A DNA stretch of 64,000 nt from Chelonoidis abingdonii (lineage: Eukaryota; Chordata; Testudines; Testudinidae): contig NC_133774.1 in the NCBI RefSeq assembly GCF_003597395.2, positions 41,431,638-41,495,637 of the forward strand. Direction: 5' to 3'. The notes under the pieces were generated by a model. It made no database searches. It was given only the letters and a program-made list of their open reading frames with translations, and was not told where the DNA came from. The translations under genes and the position numbers were made by a program. Shown in pieces: positions 22,885 to 35,502 of the stretch (positions are counted from its first letter, which is position 1; every line of letters begins with the position of its first letter).

Positions 22885-24870
22885 TATAAATCAGAAACTA
22901 GGAAGTGTAGAAAATTTGATAAAGCAAGCAGAAGGGCACAAGGAGAAATCTGTGGCCTGCAGAGTTAATGACAATAAGAAGGAGCTTAAATATATTAGGA
23001 ACCAAAAGAATCGGAACAATTGGTATTACTAAATGGAAATGGTACAATTATTAATTGTAAGGCAAAAATGTTCAATAAATATTTCTATTCTGATGCTGAT
23101 GAAACACTTTCTATTCCAATAACTCAAGAGGATGTTTAAAATGGCTAACAAATAGTTACTATTTAAACCAGCAGGTCTGGATAACTTGTGTTAAAGAATT
23201 TTAAAAGAGATGGTAGAGGAGCTTGCTGGATGACTAATGTTGATTTTCAATAACTTTTGGAACACTGGAAAAGTCCCAGAATGGATGAAAGCCCATATTG
23301 TGCCAATATTTAAAAATGGTAAATGGGACAACCCAGGTAGTTATAGGTCTGTTAGACTGACATTGACCCTGTGCAAAATAATGGAATGGCTGATACAGGA
23401 TTTTATTAATCAAGAATGAAATGAGGATAATGTAATTAATGCCATTCAGTGTGGGGTTCTGGAAAATAGATCTGCCAAAGTAATTTGATTTTTTAAAATG
23501 AGATTACAAGTTTGGTTGATAAATGTGATAGTATTGATGTAACATACCTAGACTGCTATAAGGTATTTTACTTAGTAATGCACAAAATTTGATTAAAAAA
23601 ATTATAATTGTACACAATTAATATGGCGCATATTAAATGGATTAAAACTGGCTAACGACAGGTCTCAAAATGTAACTGTAAACAGGCAATCATACAGGGT
23701 GAATGTTTCTAGTAGAGTCCCACAGAGATTGGTTCTTGGCCCTGTGCTATTTAACATTTTTATGTGTGACCTGGAAGAAAACATAAAACCCATGAAAGAA
23801 AGAATGTAGGTTGTATTAACAGGATGGGGTGGGGGACTCTATCTTAGGAAGCAATGACTCTGAAGAAGATCTGGGGGTCATCATGGATAATCAGCTGAAC
23901 ATGAGCTCCCAGTGTGATGCTGTAGCTGAAAGGGCTAATGCAATCCTTGGCTGCATAAACAGGAATCTTGAGTAGGGAGGTTATATTTATTTCTGCATAT
24001 GACTCTAGTGTAACCAAGACTGGAATAATGTGTCCAGTTCTGGCATCCATAATTCATGAAGGGTTTTGATAAATGGTAGAGGGTTCAGAGAAGAGCCATG
24101 AGAATGATTAAAGGATTGGAAAACATGCTTTATAGCAGGGGTCGGCAACCTTTCAGAAGTGCTGTGCCGAGTCTTCATTTATTCACTCTAATTTAAGCTT
24201 TCGTGTGCCAGTAATACATTTTAATGTTTTTAGAAGGTCTCTTTCTATAAGTCTATGATATATAACTAAACTATGCTTGTATGTAAAGTAAATAAGGTTT
24301 TTAAAATTTTTAAGAAGCTTCATTTAAAATTAAATTAAAATGCAGAGCCCCCTGGACTGGTGGCCAGGACCCGGGCAGCGTGAGTGCCACTGAAAATCAA
24401 TTCACGTGCTGCCTTTGGCACGTGTGCCATAGGTTGCCTACCCCTGCTTTATAGTGACAGACTCAAGGAGCTCAATCTATTTAGCTTAACAAAGGAAAGA
24501 TTAAGGAGTGTCTTGATTAGTCTATAGGTACCTATAGGTGGAACAAAAAATTGACAATGGGCTGCTCCATCTAGGAGACAGAGGTATAACGAGATCCAAT
24601 GATTGGAAGTGGAAGCAAGACAAATTCAGAGTGGAAAGGAGGCATACATTTTTAAGTGAGGGATCATTAACCACTGGAACAATTTACCAAGGATTGTGGT
24701 AGACTGCCAGTCACTGGCAACTTTTAAATCAAGATTGGATGCTTTTCTAAAAGAGATGTTCTAGTTCAAAGAGGAATTAATTCAGGGAAGGTCTATGGCC
24801 TCTATTATATAGGAACTCAGACTAGTGGTCACAGCGGTCCCTTCTGGCCCTAGAATCTGTGAATCTATTA
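22885..24870 (+). mobile_element. CR1 LINE, 5'-truncated, diverged
   Basis: It carries the RT domain and 3' end of a CR1 element. The open piece at 23237-23419 encodes NFWNTGKVPEWMKAHIVPIF and then a degenerate 'GSYRSV..T..CKIME', the start of the RT domain. Further downstream, in broken frames, come 'RVPQRLVLGPVLFNIFMCDLEE' (near 23715-23780, RT palm) and 'DLGVIMDNQLNMSSQCDAVA' (near 23865-23940). The 3' end reads 'gtcccttctggccctagaatctgtgaatc'. Many stops and deletions make it clearly older than the CR1 copies at 41143 and 44578. It contains a nested hAT MITE at 24136-24446. Confidence 0.85.
24136..24446. mobile_element. Nested hAT MITE with perfect 8-bp duplication
   Basis: The termini are CAGGGGTCGGCAACC on the left and GGTTGCCTACCCCTG on the right, 14 of 15 bases inverted. 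The element is flanked on both sides by CTTTATAG (24128-24135 and 24447-24454), an exact 8-bp target duplication as produced by hAT transposases. It is 311 bases long with no coding capacity, so it was mobilised in trans. It interrupts the CR1 3' region and is therefore younger than that CR1. Confidence 0.93.
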
Positions 24871-25574
24871 AATCTATAAGGTGTATGATGAACTATGAGT
24901 TGGTGATAGCAAGGCTCCCTGATCCAGAAATCTTACGGAAAGGAAGGGATGTCAGTCTTAACTACCCCTATTGATAGTGCTGTATCCCTAAATGATTGCT
25001 ACATGAGATCTGGTTAAAAACAGAATTTCCATTCCATGGGAAATTGTGAGATTTCAAAATTTGTTTTGTCTCAAATTTGGAAGATAAATCAATCTCATAA
25101 TTTTTTGAGAAATGAAATATTCAAACATTTTATTTTGACCTCATTGAAATATTGTTTTGTCTTGTTATATATTATAAATTATAATACAAATGTAACATCA
25201 TAGTGGAAGTGATAAAGTAAAAAAACAATGTTTCGATAAGATAAAAATATTTTATCAAAATTAAAATGTTTCTATAATTTCTCATGAAAATTTTTAACAA
25301 AATCAGTAAATTCCTGGGAAATGTTTTGATTTAGTCAAATCAGCATTTTTCTGGTGTAAAACTTGTAAATCTGAAAAATTTTGACCAGTACAGTAGTATG
25401 CGTTTATCTGCATTTTAGTCTGTTCTAGACCCAGCAAAAATAATTTGCAATAGATATTTTGCTTAAAAATAATTTGTCTGGCTCTGGATGATGCATTCCA
25501 CTTTTCCTCATATTGGTCCACTGAATGTAGATAAGATGTTCTCTTTGTCCATTTGTTATTTATATGTGCTCAAA
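24871..25574. other. No recognisable feature
   Basis: About 700 AT-rich bases without an identifiable element. Confidence 0.45.
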
Positions 25575-25672
25575 GGCCCAAATTGGGATCAGGGTTACAT
25601 TGTGCTAGACACCTTACTAACACAAAGAAGGAGACAGTTATTGCCCCAAAGAGCTTACAGTGTTTAAGAACC
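25575..25672 (+). repeat. Ancient dispersed repeat fragment
   Basis: The text 'cattgtgctagacacctt...attgccccaaagagcttacag' matches a widespread amniote repeat that I associate with LINE 3' ends of the L2/CR1 type, but the fragment is too short to name securely. Confidence 0.4.
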
Positions 25673-25913
25673 AATTTTTGCCACCATTATTCATATTGAA
25701 TAGTACTTTATCAGCAAGTAGTTCCATTTACTCCATTCCAGGTTCTATTCAATGTGAGTAAAGGTGGCAGAATCTAGCCTTAACAGGTGACGCGTTAAGG
25801 TGGTGCTACTTGTGCTGGAGCTCAGGATGGAATGGTGAAACTTGCTTCTCTGTGTTCCAAGGAAGCCACAGAGTAGACTGATGGTATGGTCAAACCACTG
25901 TAGCCATTTCTAT

Positions 25914-26330
25914 CTAATTGAGTCCATAGTCTGTTGACCCATGTGGCACACCAGTTCCATATTGGTTACATGATGTCTCCGATGAATTCCCTAGATTCTT
26001 CTTAAACAGTGCTGGTGGAATGCATTCACCTTCCTGTTGTGTGCTTCCAACATCTGCCACATTTCTGAGGAGTACAGTAGTGTTGGAAGGATTAACATTG
26101 TACAAATCTAATTTTTATGTGCATATGTAACTTCTTACTGTTCCAGATGTTTGATAAAAGAGAAAATGATCCATTGGCTTTACCAAATCTGGCCTTCACT
26201 TCTTTAGTGAGCTGGTCATTATCAGATATAATACTGTCGAGATAGATGAAGTCATTAACTCTTTTGTGCTTTTCTCCACCACTATGCCATCCAAATAAAT
26301 AGCCACATAGGTTGCTAGTCAAAAGTCAGG
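25914..26330 (-). mobile_element. RTE-like LINE relic, C-terminal part
   Basis: On the minus strand, 26092-26322 encodes VNDFIYLDSIISDNDQLTKE followed by 'VKARFGKANGSFSLLSNIW', the 'F.YLGS.IS.DG...E...RI.KA' motif that follows the RT palm in RTE-clade non-LTR elements. In another frame at lower coordinates comes 'AFHQHCLRRI.GI', the matching C-terminal motif. It is an isolated, frame-broken fragment. A related but separate relic lies at 32190-33650. Confidence 0.65.
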
Positions 26331-29300
26331 TATTGTAAATATATCAACGGAGAGTATTAACTACAGAGAAGCATAAGCCACAAAATTCAGATCTAGATTT
26401 CCAGCAGACAAAGTTTCAGGAATCTGGCTTGCCTCGTTACACAAAGAGCACTCTAATGTTGAGGGAAGAAATGGAGCAACAATCATGGCAGATTGCTGGT
26501 AACAAATTCTTTACATGCATTCCTTTTTGTCTCTCCATAGGAGGACTCTTCAGAATTGGGCAAAACATGCTTCCCAGTCTTGTGTGAATAGGCCCTGAGG
26601 GCCCCTAAACCTGCTTAATGGACTTTTGCAGGGTGCATAATATTTTAAAGAGGAAAAAAAGACATACATCTCTCTCAGCAATGCTAAAACGTACCTGTAA
26701 GCACCAGGGTGCTGCTATTCACTCCTGAGATGAAGCCCTGAAGCTAAAAACATTTTTTAGTAGACCTTTGAATTTCCTCAAAATGCAAAATAAATAGTAA
26801 ACCTCTTTTCTTAATAGGTAATTACATTTTTCTTCTGATATAAAAAGCTGTAGAATATTTTAGTTAAGCATTAGCTAGGGAGAAATCAACTTTATTTCTT
26901 ACTGTCATTTAATATCCTGTGGCAGCTCAGTATAGATTAAGAACATCAGAATTTACCATCCCAAATCATTTAGGGAGACAAGTAGAGAAAATGGTCTGGA
27001 AATTTGAGACACATACGGGTGGGAGTGAGGACAGTGTTGTGACACTCTAGCTAATGGTGAGCACAGTTTGACCACTTCACTCTGCAACAATCACAGCACA
27101 ATGATATATACTAATATAGGCTAGAAAAAATGCACAGAACTGCAAACATACATTCAATACATCATTCAAATTAATCCCTGGTTGAATTCTAATAACTTCA
27201 ATTGAGTAATGCTGGGGATGAATGGGGCCCATTGCATGGAATCAAATTGCAGGCTAATGAGTATGTTTTCAAAGCCATATATAGGACCCTATGACTTGTA
27301 TAGACATTAGTAATAATTCCCAAACCACAATCTATTACTAGTTCATTTATTTCTGTATCCTGTCTGAGTGACGCTAATGCCAATACTTCAGAGGAAGGCA
27401 AAATGGTCATTATGCAGAATACAGAAATACTCAGTTTATTTACTAAAATAAGTGTGTGTGTATATGTATGTGAAACACACACATACTCACTCACTCTGCA
27501 TAGGGGCTATTTTGATCTACACCAGTTGGCAAGAGGCCCCAAGATAGCAAGTATGTGGCTGGTTTCAGCTATGTTGCTCATATGCCCCCTCCACATTCAC
27601 TTAAGGCCTGCCTGGTGCTGAAGTACCTCCCTAGCAAAGGAGGTGCAGGTAGTTACACTGCCTGAGCAGTGCAAAATAACTGGAGCAAGTGAGAAAATCT
27701 GCCCCTTCCTTTACAGAGCAACAAAGAGAAATTAAAGGTGAAATATAGATAAAATATATACAAAATAAACAATCTTGATAAGCCAAAACCTCTAGGAAAA
27801 AGCTCTCCCCTACCTGGGAATGCAGGCAACTACCATCACCTGACATTTGTGTCTGTCTCCAGACTGAAATCTACAGAGAACTGTATTATAGTATTCAGCT
27901 TTGCCCCTCTAACGACCTGAACCAAATCAATGAGAAATTTTTCTGAGAAAGCTCATCGAAGCCTGCGGTTAGAAAAGTGAGTCTGTAAGTATGCCCCCTC
28001 AGCGGATCTAAGGTGGAGGATTATGCCACAGGAGACAATAGGAGACTGAGGACTTTATCTCCCAGGATTTCACATGACAGACCCCCAAGTAGGATAGTGC
28101 ATGAATTCTGGCCACTCCATTAGAGGAATGCAATTGACATTGAAACTGCCTCCAAGAAAACACAGGGCTAAGAAATGTCTCAAAGAATCTTGTAGCCAGA
28201 GATAACAGCCTGCACTGGTATTGCTGTGAACTGGGGCCTGGAGAAAGGGAAGCTTTAACTGACCCAAATTTGGGGAAAGTGGTTTTTGTTTTTAATCTGG
28301 TTCAAATAAGGAAACAGGAAAAAGTTCAGGTTGGTTTGTTCTGGCTTAAAAGTTTCACTCGTTTCTTCTAGAAAATGTTTCTAATGTCATTAGGCCAAAG
28401 AATCAGTCCCATCTTTTGATCCCTTTGTTTTGCTCTGTGGTTCAAAGGCTGAGGAGATTAGCCATGAAACTGCAGTCAGAGATTCCTCTAATATGGATGA
28501 ATCTCCAACAGGCATAGCCAATCCCTGCAACTCCTGGTATAGGAAGGTGTGTTGAGGTGGGTATGGGGCATAGATGGGGCATTGTCTCTTCTAGCCCTTC
28601 CACCTCTATTGCACCCAGGTGAGTGCAGCTGAGAAACTAGCTAGCTAACTGTGGCATGACTGGACTATGTTGTCTAGTTATACTGCTGAGCTTTTAAAGA
28701 GATCCATTTGCCTGGAAAAAAATTATGGGCTAAATCCTGGTGCTACTTAAATTAATGAAATTCTGTTGACTTCATTGGAACAAGGTTTTGCATGAGCTAG
28801 GAAGAAAATCATTTGGAAGGAACCAGAATGTGGAGATGATTAAAAGAAAATCTTTTTGAGAAAGCAAGAAGAATATAACCCTGTCAAACAGACTGCCCAT
28901 GAGACTGCATGTCGTGGTGGGAACATTTTTATTAGTGCTAAATTAGACATTTTCTGGAAAAATGGCCAACATGAAACTAAAAATATATTTGCACTTCTGT
29001 CTTAAATTCACACAACATATGTCTTGATTTCTGTGTTTATGAAGATACTGCTAGAATTCACAGCCTCTCTGTGGCTCATCTGTTTGTGAGGCTGATTTGT
29101 AAATTGAGTGTCTGAACTGCTTATGCTAGATTCAGGAAGATCAAATGGACAGACTTCAGGAATATTTTAAATAATGTCTTTTTTAATGTCCATGGGGGTC
29201 CCAAATCCATTTGGAAATTAAGTAACCCCCTGTGTCTAATCCATGTTGTTTAAGTTAATTGAGCAGTGGGGTTACCCCTTTCCATCTTTAAACATGTATA

Positions 29301-29984
29301 CTCATTTTGATTACATTTTTTAACAGAAAGAGAGCTAGTGAGCTTCCAGAATTGTTAAGTGTTAGGGTGTCAGGAAGAAACTTTACAGGCAAAAAATCAT
29401 TCTGCAATCTCTCATTTACCAATATATAAACATATTTTCTACTGTAACACTAGTCAGCATTTAGTCAGATATCTAATTTGCACTGCTTATGTGTAGCCTA
29501 TCTGAAATGAACCTGCCACACTGTCTTGGCAGGATATTCTCCCTAAGCATATTAATCCTAGTACAGATTTTTTCTACAAATGTTTTCCATTAAAATATCC
29601 ACTTAGAAGCTACAATCCATTTTATTTCAACTTTGTGTTACTGAAAAAAGTTAGATATTTAGCACTTGGTATTTTTTAAAAACACTTCTCACCATGTCCA
29701 GGAGGGAACTCATAAGTTCAATATTAGCAGCTGCTAATGTGAAAGAATTTCCACCAAAGTGCAGGAGTTGTCAATTCCATTGACATTATAATGAAGACTA
29801 GTTATCTCAGAGAGCATATTGCATGTCATAGTTGTATAGTAGTTTGGAAGTAAAATGATAAAAAAACAAAACAAAAAACACAACCCAAAACACTATCAGG
29901 TAAGTAAAGGATGCAAGAGCATAACATTTTAAAAACCGATGCAAATGTACTTCATGATTACTTCGTGTGTTATGCTACAGACCC
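26331..29984. other. No recognisable element (3.6 kb)
   Basis: AT-rich sequence. A (GT)n/(CA)n inverted pair lies at about 27450-27485, and a diverged foldback-family piece at about 28726-28795 ('gggctaaatcctgg...ttgacttcattgg'). No gene seen. Confidence 0.45.
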
Positions 29985-30172
29985 TGCTTGTTGGTGGACA
30001 GGATTGAACTTGGGACCTCTGGAGTTAATGCTTGAGTCTCTACCACATGAGCTAAAAGCCAACTAACTCTGAGATAAGGCTGAGGAGCAGATGCATTAAT
30101 CTCTCTCTCTTTCTGGTCTTGGTGCCACTAGATGGGACAGAACACAACACCCAGAAGGTGTGAGGGTTACAC
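29985..30172 (-). mobile_element. tRNA-derived SINE
   Basis: On the minus strand, 'ttttagctcatgtggtagag' at about 30040-30059 is an A box and 'aagttcaatcc' at about 30005-30015 is a B box. The two flank an anticodon-arm-like stretch, giving a recognisable tRNA-like head. Sequence before it (30060-30172), with 'gccactagatgggacagaac', is shared with other turtle copies I recall. Anticodon and acceptor stems do not pair properly, so this is a repeat and not a tRNA gene. Confidence 0.6.
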
Positions 30173-31939
30173 TACCTCTTCACTTCACATGGGAAACCTT
30201 CATTTTACCTTGTGCACCCAAAGGATTTACTTCCAACTTTCCACAATAATGTCCTAGAATATTTCTAAACTGCTTCTGGAGTCCCCTGATGCCGTTTATG
30301 CAGATACCAACCTTCATGGATGACTGACAAGCAGGGAGTCACTAAATATATGTGTGCTGGCAGTTAAAGTAGCAGATAGACTATTTAAATCAATGGAATC
30401 ATGCTCACTTGAGACAGCAGCAAATCCAGCCAAGTTGATTTATAACTATTACAAAGTTGGAGTTTTCAGTCCCATTTTCTAACTCCAAAGCTGGAATGGA
30501 GAAGTTGGATGGCAAACCAGTCTGAACAATATAACTCAAATTTTTTGACATTTGAAAAACTGTAGTTGTTTTTCCTCTTGTGCCACCTGTACATTTCCTG
30601 GGTCTGGTTGGGACTGAATGTAGAATGTTGAAATAGCATGAGAGGTGTTTTCAGCTGAACTGTGGGGGAAAAAGTAGTGGAAGTGAGGTGTTGTTTTTTT
30701 TTTTAAGGCTTGTTTTTGTGAGGTTTCCACCCCATTACTGTAGACTAAAAATGTTCAGCTCAGAATCCAATATTCAGGGTGCTTATTAAAAACTAAAATA
30801 AACATTTGAATCAGTTGAAGTAGATTTGTGACTTCAACACAAAAACCATCATCACAAATAGCACTAAGTGGCATTGTTGACAGTCTCTGTAGAGACACAC
30901 ATTTTTATAAGCTTGAAGTCTGAGCCAAAGTTTTCTCAGAACTTGGAGGAAAGTACTACAGTTTGGAAAACTTATTTTCTTAGGTCTTTGGAGATCTATT
31001 CTCTTAGACCAACAAAACGGCTATTATGGCCAAGTTGCTTTTTCTGCTGAATAAGCTGCTGAGCCATCACTTATGATTTTGAGATACAAAGCTGGATAAC
31101 ATTATAACTGGATAGAAATTTTCCCTCCTTCCTTACCCTCAGGTTGACTGAAAGCAAAGAAACTTGGCATTTTGCAAATAGCTTTTTGGAAGAAATAATT
31201 ATACTATATGACTCAGTGAGAGAAAGACCTTAAATGAAAATACATAGATAAATTTAATTCTTACTCCTACATTTCTGAAAATACTTTTGAAACTGAACAT
31301 GTTAGATTACAATCTTCTGCAAAGATACATTGGGCAGAATCAATAGCTGTATTCTACTATAAGACCAATACCTTCATCTCCTCCATATCATGTTAAACCT
31401 CATGAAGGGCTAATTATGTACCCAAGACTCAATTACAACTTCTTCACAAGTCACTAATAGGAGACTGTAATATTGTTGTAATGACTATGCACAGATGCAA
31501 ATGACAACATAATATGCTAAGCAGTGGACCATCAACTCATAGAAAATACTGTTTGCACATCAGTGTTCAACTTGTGTAATTAGGAATTGTCTGTGTGCAT
31601 GTGGCGACATTGTCACTGGAACTGAGGTATATTCTGGTATATAGAAAGGCACACAAAAAAGTGCTCTTCAGGCATAATTCATATCTGATCAAGATGATTT
31701 AGCTATATCCAGAGAATGTGTGGACTGCATCAGGGGCAGGAAACCTCCCGTATGCCACTTCCAGGCTGGTGTTTGAATTTTAAAAGGAGCTACTTTTGAT
31801 CATAGACCAGTACAGAACCATAACAAGGTCTTTCACTGCAAGTCCATACATTCCAGGAACAAGAAGGTGGTTGCACTCCAAGGTTGTGCATGGGTGAGGT
31901 TCAATGAATCTGCCCAAAATCTGAAAACTTATTTTAAAG
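30173..31939. other. No recognisable feature (1.8 kb)
   Basis: AT-rich sequence with no gene or element that I can identify. Confidence 0.45.
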
Positions 31940-32135
31940 CATTTCTTGTAATGGAGAGAGGCTCCAGTAGTGGGGTGCTGCTGGAGTGAAAGGCTACAGC
32001 AACGGGGAATAGCTGCCTCCCCACTGTCAGAGCCTTTCACTGACACTTGTATCTACACGCCCCATGCCTACTTTTCACTATAGCATGTAGCTACACCTGT
32101 CCTACATGCTGCCATAAGAGGTGTACTATGTAGAA
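31940..32135. mobile_element. Possible MITE remnant
   Basis: The text 'ctgacacttgtatctacacgcc' and 'agctacacctgtcctacatgctg' resembles turtle DNA elements with 'GTGTAGCTACA' motifs. The ends are not clear and no target duplication is visible. Confidence 0.35.
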
Positions 32136-32189
32136 ATAATATAGGCATGTGAGCCAAAAGCTAAAGCAGTGTGTCAGAAAATCTTCCAT

Positions 32190-33650
32190 CCATTTCCTCA
32201 CTTGTTGTCCCCTACTTTGATGAGCCTCCACCATTCCTTCCACAATAATTTTTCAAGGTTATTTCCATCTCTACACCTAATGTGACCAAAGTACATAAGT
32301 TTGTGTACATTGATTTTCTGCATCAGTGTCTGCTCCTCTCCAGTAATATTTCTAACAAAGGAATTCATTTTTTTTCGATCCAAGAAATACACAAGAGTCT
32401 TCACCAGTATCATATTTCATAACTCCAGTTTTATGCTTGTCAGCAGCATTAACTCTCCATGATCCACATCTGTAAATCACTGTGAAAAAATAGGCTTTTC
32501 ACCAGCTGCACCTTCATACATTTGGAAATGCCACTTTTTCCACATTTTCTTAAGGGATGGCAAAGCTAAGTGAGTTGTTCTTAGGCTTCTTCCAGTTTAT
32601 TTGGAACAGCCTCCTTGGTTGGCTATATATGATCCCAGATAATCAAATTCATCTATTACCTCTGTTAATGGTGATGGCTGCTTGCATCCTGTGGTGGTTG
32701 ATCACGTCAAGGTACATGAATTTTGTTTCTGTGACATTAAAGGATAGTCGATATTCCTCACTAACTGTTTCTACAGACTCTAACATTTGTTGCATTGCAT
32801 CAGTGGTTGTAGCACAGAGTGTCATGTAATCAGCATATCTGAGGTCAGTTAAGAGGTATCCACCAATGGAAATCTCAGCTCCTTCCATGTTGTCAAAACC
32901 TTCCAATGCTTGTCTCATAATAAATGCTGCTTAAATGTTAGAGGGTTGGGCACAAAATATATCTCACCCTGCCCAGTGGACAATCACTGACTATTGCCTA
33001 CTGCTTGTCACGCCATGGTCTGTTGTTGGTGACAGTGACTTGCAATGAGTTCAGAGAAATGTTTTGGAACTCCCATGTCTGCAAGTGTCATCCAAAAATA
33101 GTTGTCAGATGGCATCAAATGCTTTTAAGTAATCAACCCAGGAAATGATCAATGAGTGACTGTACTGTCTTTTTTTCAGTCATATGCTGCATATTTGCAA
33201 TTTGGTTATGTGTGCCACAGCCCTTCCGGAAACCACTTTGTTGTGGTGGTAGTTCTGCTTCTATCTTGTGTTTCATGGGATCCTGGGTTATGCAGAGCAG
33301 TACTTTGCTTGTGCGTGTTATCAGTGAGATGTTACAATAGTTATGTCCTGTTATGTCTTCCCTCTCATTCATCCAGTCCTCCAGCCAATTTCTAGACATC
33401 CATACATGATTACAGATTTTCCACATAAGATCAGTACTATGTTTATCAGTCACTTTAACAATTCTGTGAGCACATTATCTACTCCTGGTGCTTTCCCAGG
33501 CTTCATTTTCATAATAGCACATACCACTTCCTCTCTGCAGATTGATGGTTGTGCCTCTGTACTCTCTTTACTGTCATCCTGTATTATGAGTGGCTCTAGT
33601 TGTGCAGACAGATTGCACAGAATCTCCACCTGTGTTTAATATCATCATCC
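32190..33650 (-). mobile_element. RTE-like LINE relic with broken RT
   Basis: Minus-strand fragments read in order from high to low coordinates. Near 33480-33560 is 'KMKPGKAPGVDNVLTELLK'. At 33133-33453 is 'QQSGFRKGCGTHNQIANMQH'. At 32649-32918 is 'LRYADYMTLCATTTDAMQQM'. At 32198-32413 is 'KLMYFGHIRCRDGNNLEKL'. This order (GK.PG.D, SGFRKG.GT..QI, RYADD, YFGH..R) is that of an RTE-clade reverse transcriptase. The catalytic YADD reads YADY because the second aspartate is lost, and frames are shifted. A plus-strand CR1 abuts its 5' side at 33655. Confidence 0.78.
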
Positions 33651-33654
33651 TCAG

Positions 33655-34274
33655 GACATTGTTCCAAGAAAAGCAAACATCATGCTGGGATGTATTACCA
33701 GGAGTGTTGTAAGCAAGACATGAGAAGTAATTCTGCCGCTTTACTCCGTGCTGATTAGGCCTCAGCTGGAGCATTGTGTCCAGTTCTGGGTGCCACATTT
33801 CAGGAAAGATGTGGACTAATTGGAGAGAGTCCAGAGAAGAGCAACAAAAATGATCAAAGGTCTAGAAAACATGACCTATGAGGAAAGATTGAAAAAAAAT
33901 GGGTTTGTTTAGTCTGGAAAAGACAGATACTAAGGAGGGACATAACAGTTTTCAAGTACGTAAAAGATTGTTACAAGGAGGAGAGAGAAGAATTGTTCTT
34001 CTTAACCTCTGAGGATAGGACAAGAAGCAATGGGCTTAAATTGCAGCAAGGGAGGTTTAGGTTGGACATTAGGAAAAACTTCCTGTCTAAGTTGTTAAGC
34101 AGTGGAATAAATTGCCTAGGGAGGTTGTGGAATCTCTGTCATTGGAGATTTTTAAAAGCAGGTTAGACAAACACCTTTCAGGGATGGTTTAGATAATACT
34201 TAGTCCTGCCATAAGTGCAGGGACTGCACTAGATGACCTCTCAAGTTCCCTTCCAGTCCTATGCTTCTACGATT
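33655..34274 (+). mobile_element. CR1 LINE 3' end, 5'-truncated
   Basis: It starts inside the RT thumb region ('gcaaacatcatgctgggatg') and runs through 'ctggagcattgtgtccagttctggg' in pieces and 'gagagagtccagagaagagc' to the 3' tail 'tagatgacctctc...cttccagtcctatgcttctacgatt'. It is nearly identical to the same part of the copy at 41143, with one frame-breaking change after 'gattgaaaaaaaatggg'. It lies against the 5' side of the RTE relic, in the opposite orientation. Confidence 0.9.
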
Positions 34275-35502
34275 GTTGATCACTTTGCCTTGATTCTGCC
34301 ATAATAGTTCTCCTGGGAGAAAGTACAGAAGGTAAATTCTCGTTGACTTACCTCCGGTTTGTGATTGCCATTGGTTAAATCATGATTTAACTCTTTCACT
34401 TTTTGATGGCATTTCCTCCACTGAGGGTCTCACTACCCTTCTCAAGTGCTCATCCATCTTCAGGCACTGGCAATTCCTGAGGTTTGCCAACTTATTTAAC
34501 AGCCACTCAGCCCCTGGCATTGGCCAGCTGCAGTACGTTATCTGCCAGTATGGTAACAGGCTATAGCATATTAAACCTAGTCTCATACATTCTTCCAAAT
34601 TCTAGAAGTATCAATATTTTATATTAATTTTAATATTTGGCCTAACTCAATGTCTGTTAAAATGAATTTGAGTATTGAAATGTATATCACGGGTTCCAGC
34701 AATCTCCCTTATCTGTCAGGATAATTGATAATATAGTCAGTTCCCCATGGACTGTCTGGATGTCAGCATTAACTCAGTGCTTACTGCTCAGTGCATGCCA
34801 ATCTTATCCTTTCTGCCAAGAAGCTCACAGTTTTGGGATTAAGTCCAGGCATTTTGTAGTATTTGGACTCTTTCCCATTATGCCAATATGGCTTCCCTAC
34901 AGAAGAAAACCAAGAAAGCTTGGTTCAGTTTATTTAGCTTTTTGGAAAGAAAAAGTTTCTGTTGCTATGTATATCTTTCCTTTGAATTTTCTTAGCGTAA
35001 GACAAGAAAAGCCTATTTCAGCTTAAAGGCATTTAACCTTTCACCTGTCTTAAAGATCTATAACTATGTATGAAATTCTGACATATGGTGCTTGTTCAGT
35101 TATAAGCATGCCCACCCAAATATATCTGTCAAATCAATGGCCAGAAGGGCTGAACAAGAATGATTTGGAAGCAGTTTTGCAATTTGTTCATCCAAGGCAT
35201 TACCTGTAATAGCTAGGGAATTCTTGTGCACTGAACAACTTCAACTTGTGTTGTAAATATATGAGAGAGTCCTTGATGAAAAGTTCTCATCAGTGCCTGT
35301 ATAGCCCAACATAAACAAAGTCGCCAAGACATTGAGCTGTTGCTCCCCTGCGTTAATCCAGCCCACTTTTTTGTAGCAATGCTAAGAAATTTGGAAATGC
35401 ACATAGTCTCTTTTGCATCTTTAATTTCTCTAGCAGTTTATAGGGACCCTTCTTTGAGAGAGAAGTGCTTTTTTTAGAGCATAGTAGTGCAATAGATTTA
35501 GT
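34275..35502. other. No recognisable feature
   Basis: The first 350 bases might continue the RTE relic across the CR1 insertion, but no RTE motif is readable in them. The remainder shows nothing identifiable. Confidence 0.4.

Noticed and set aside
29985..30172. A functional tRNA gene on the minus strand
   Set aside because: A and B boxes are present, but the acceptor and anticodon stems do not pair and the sequence is part of a SINE.
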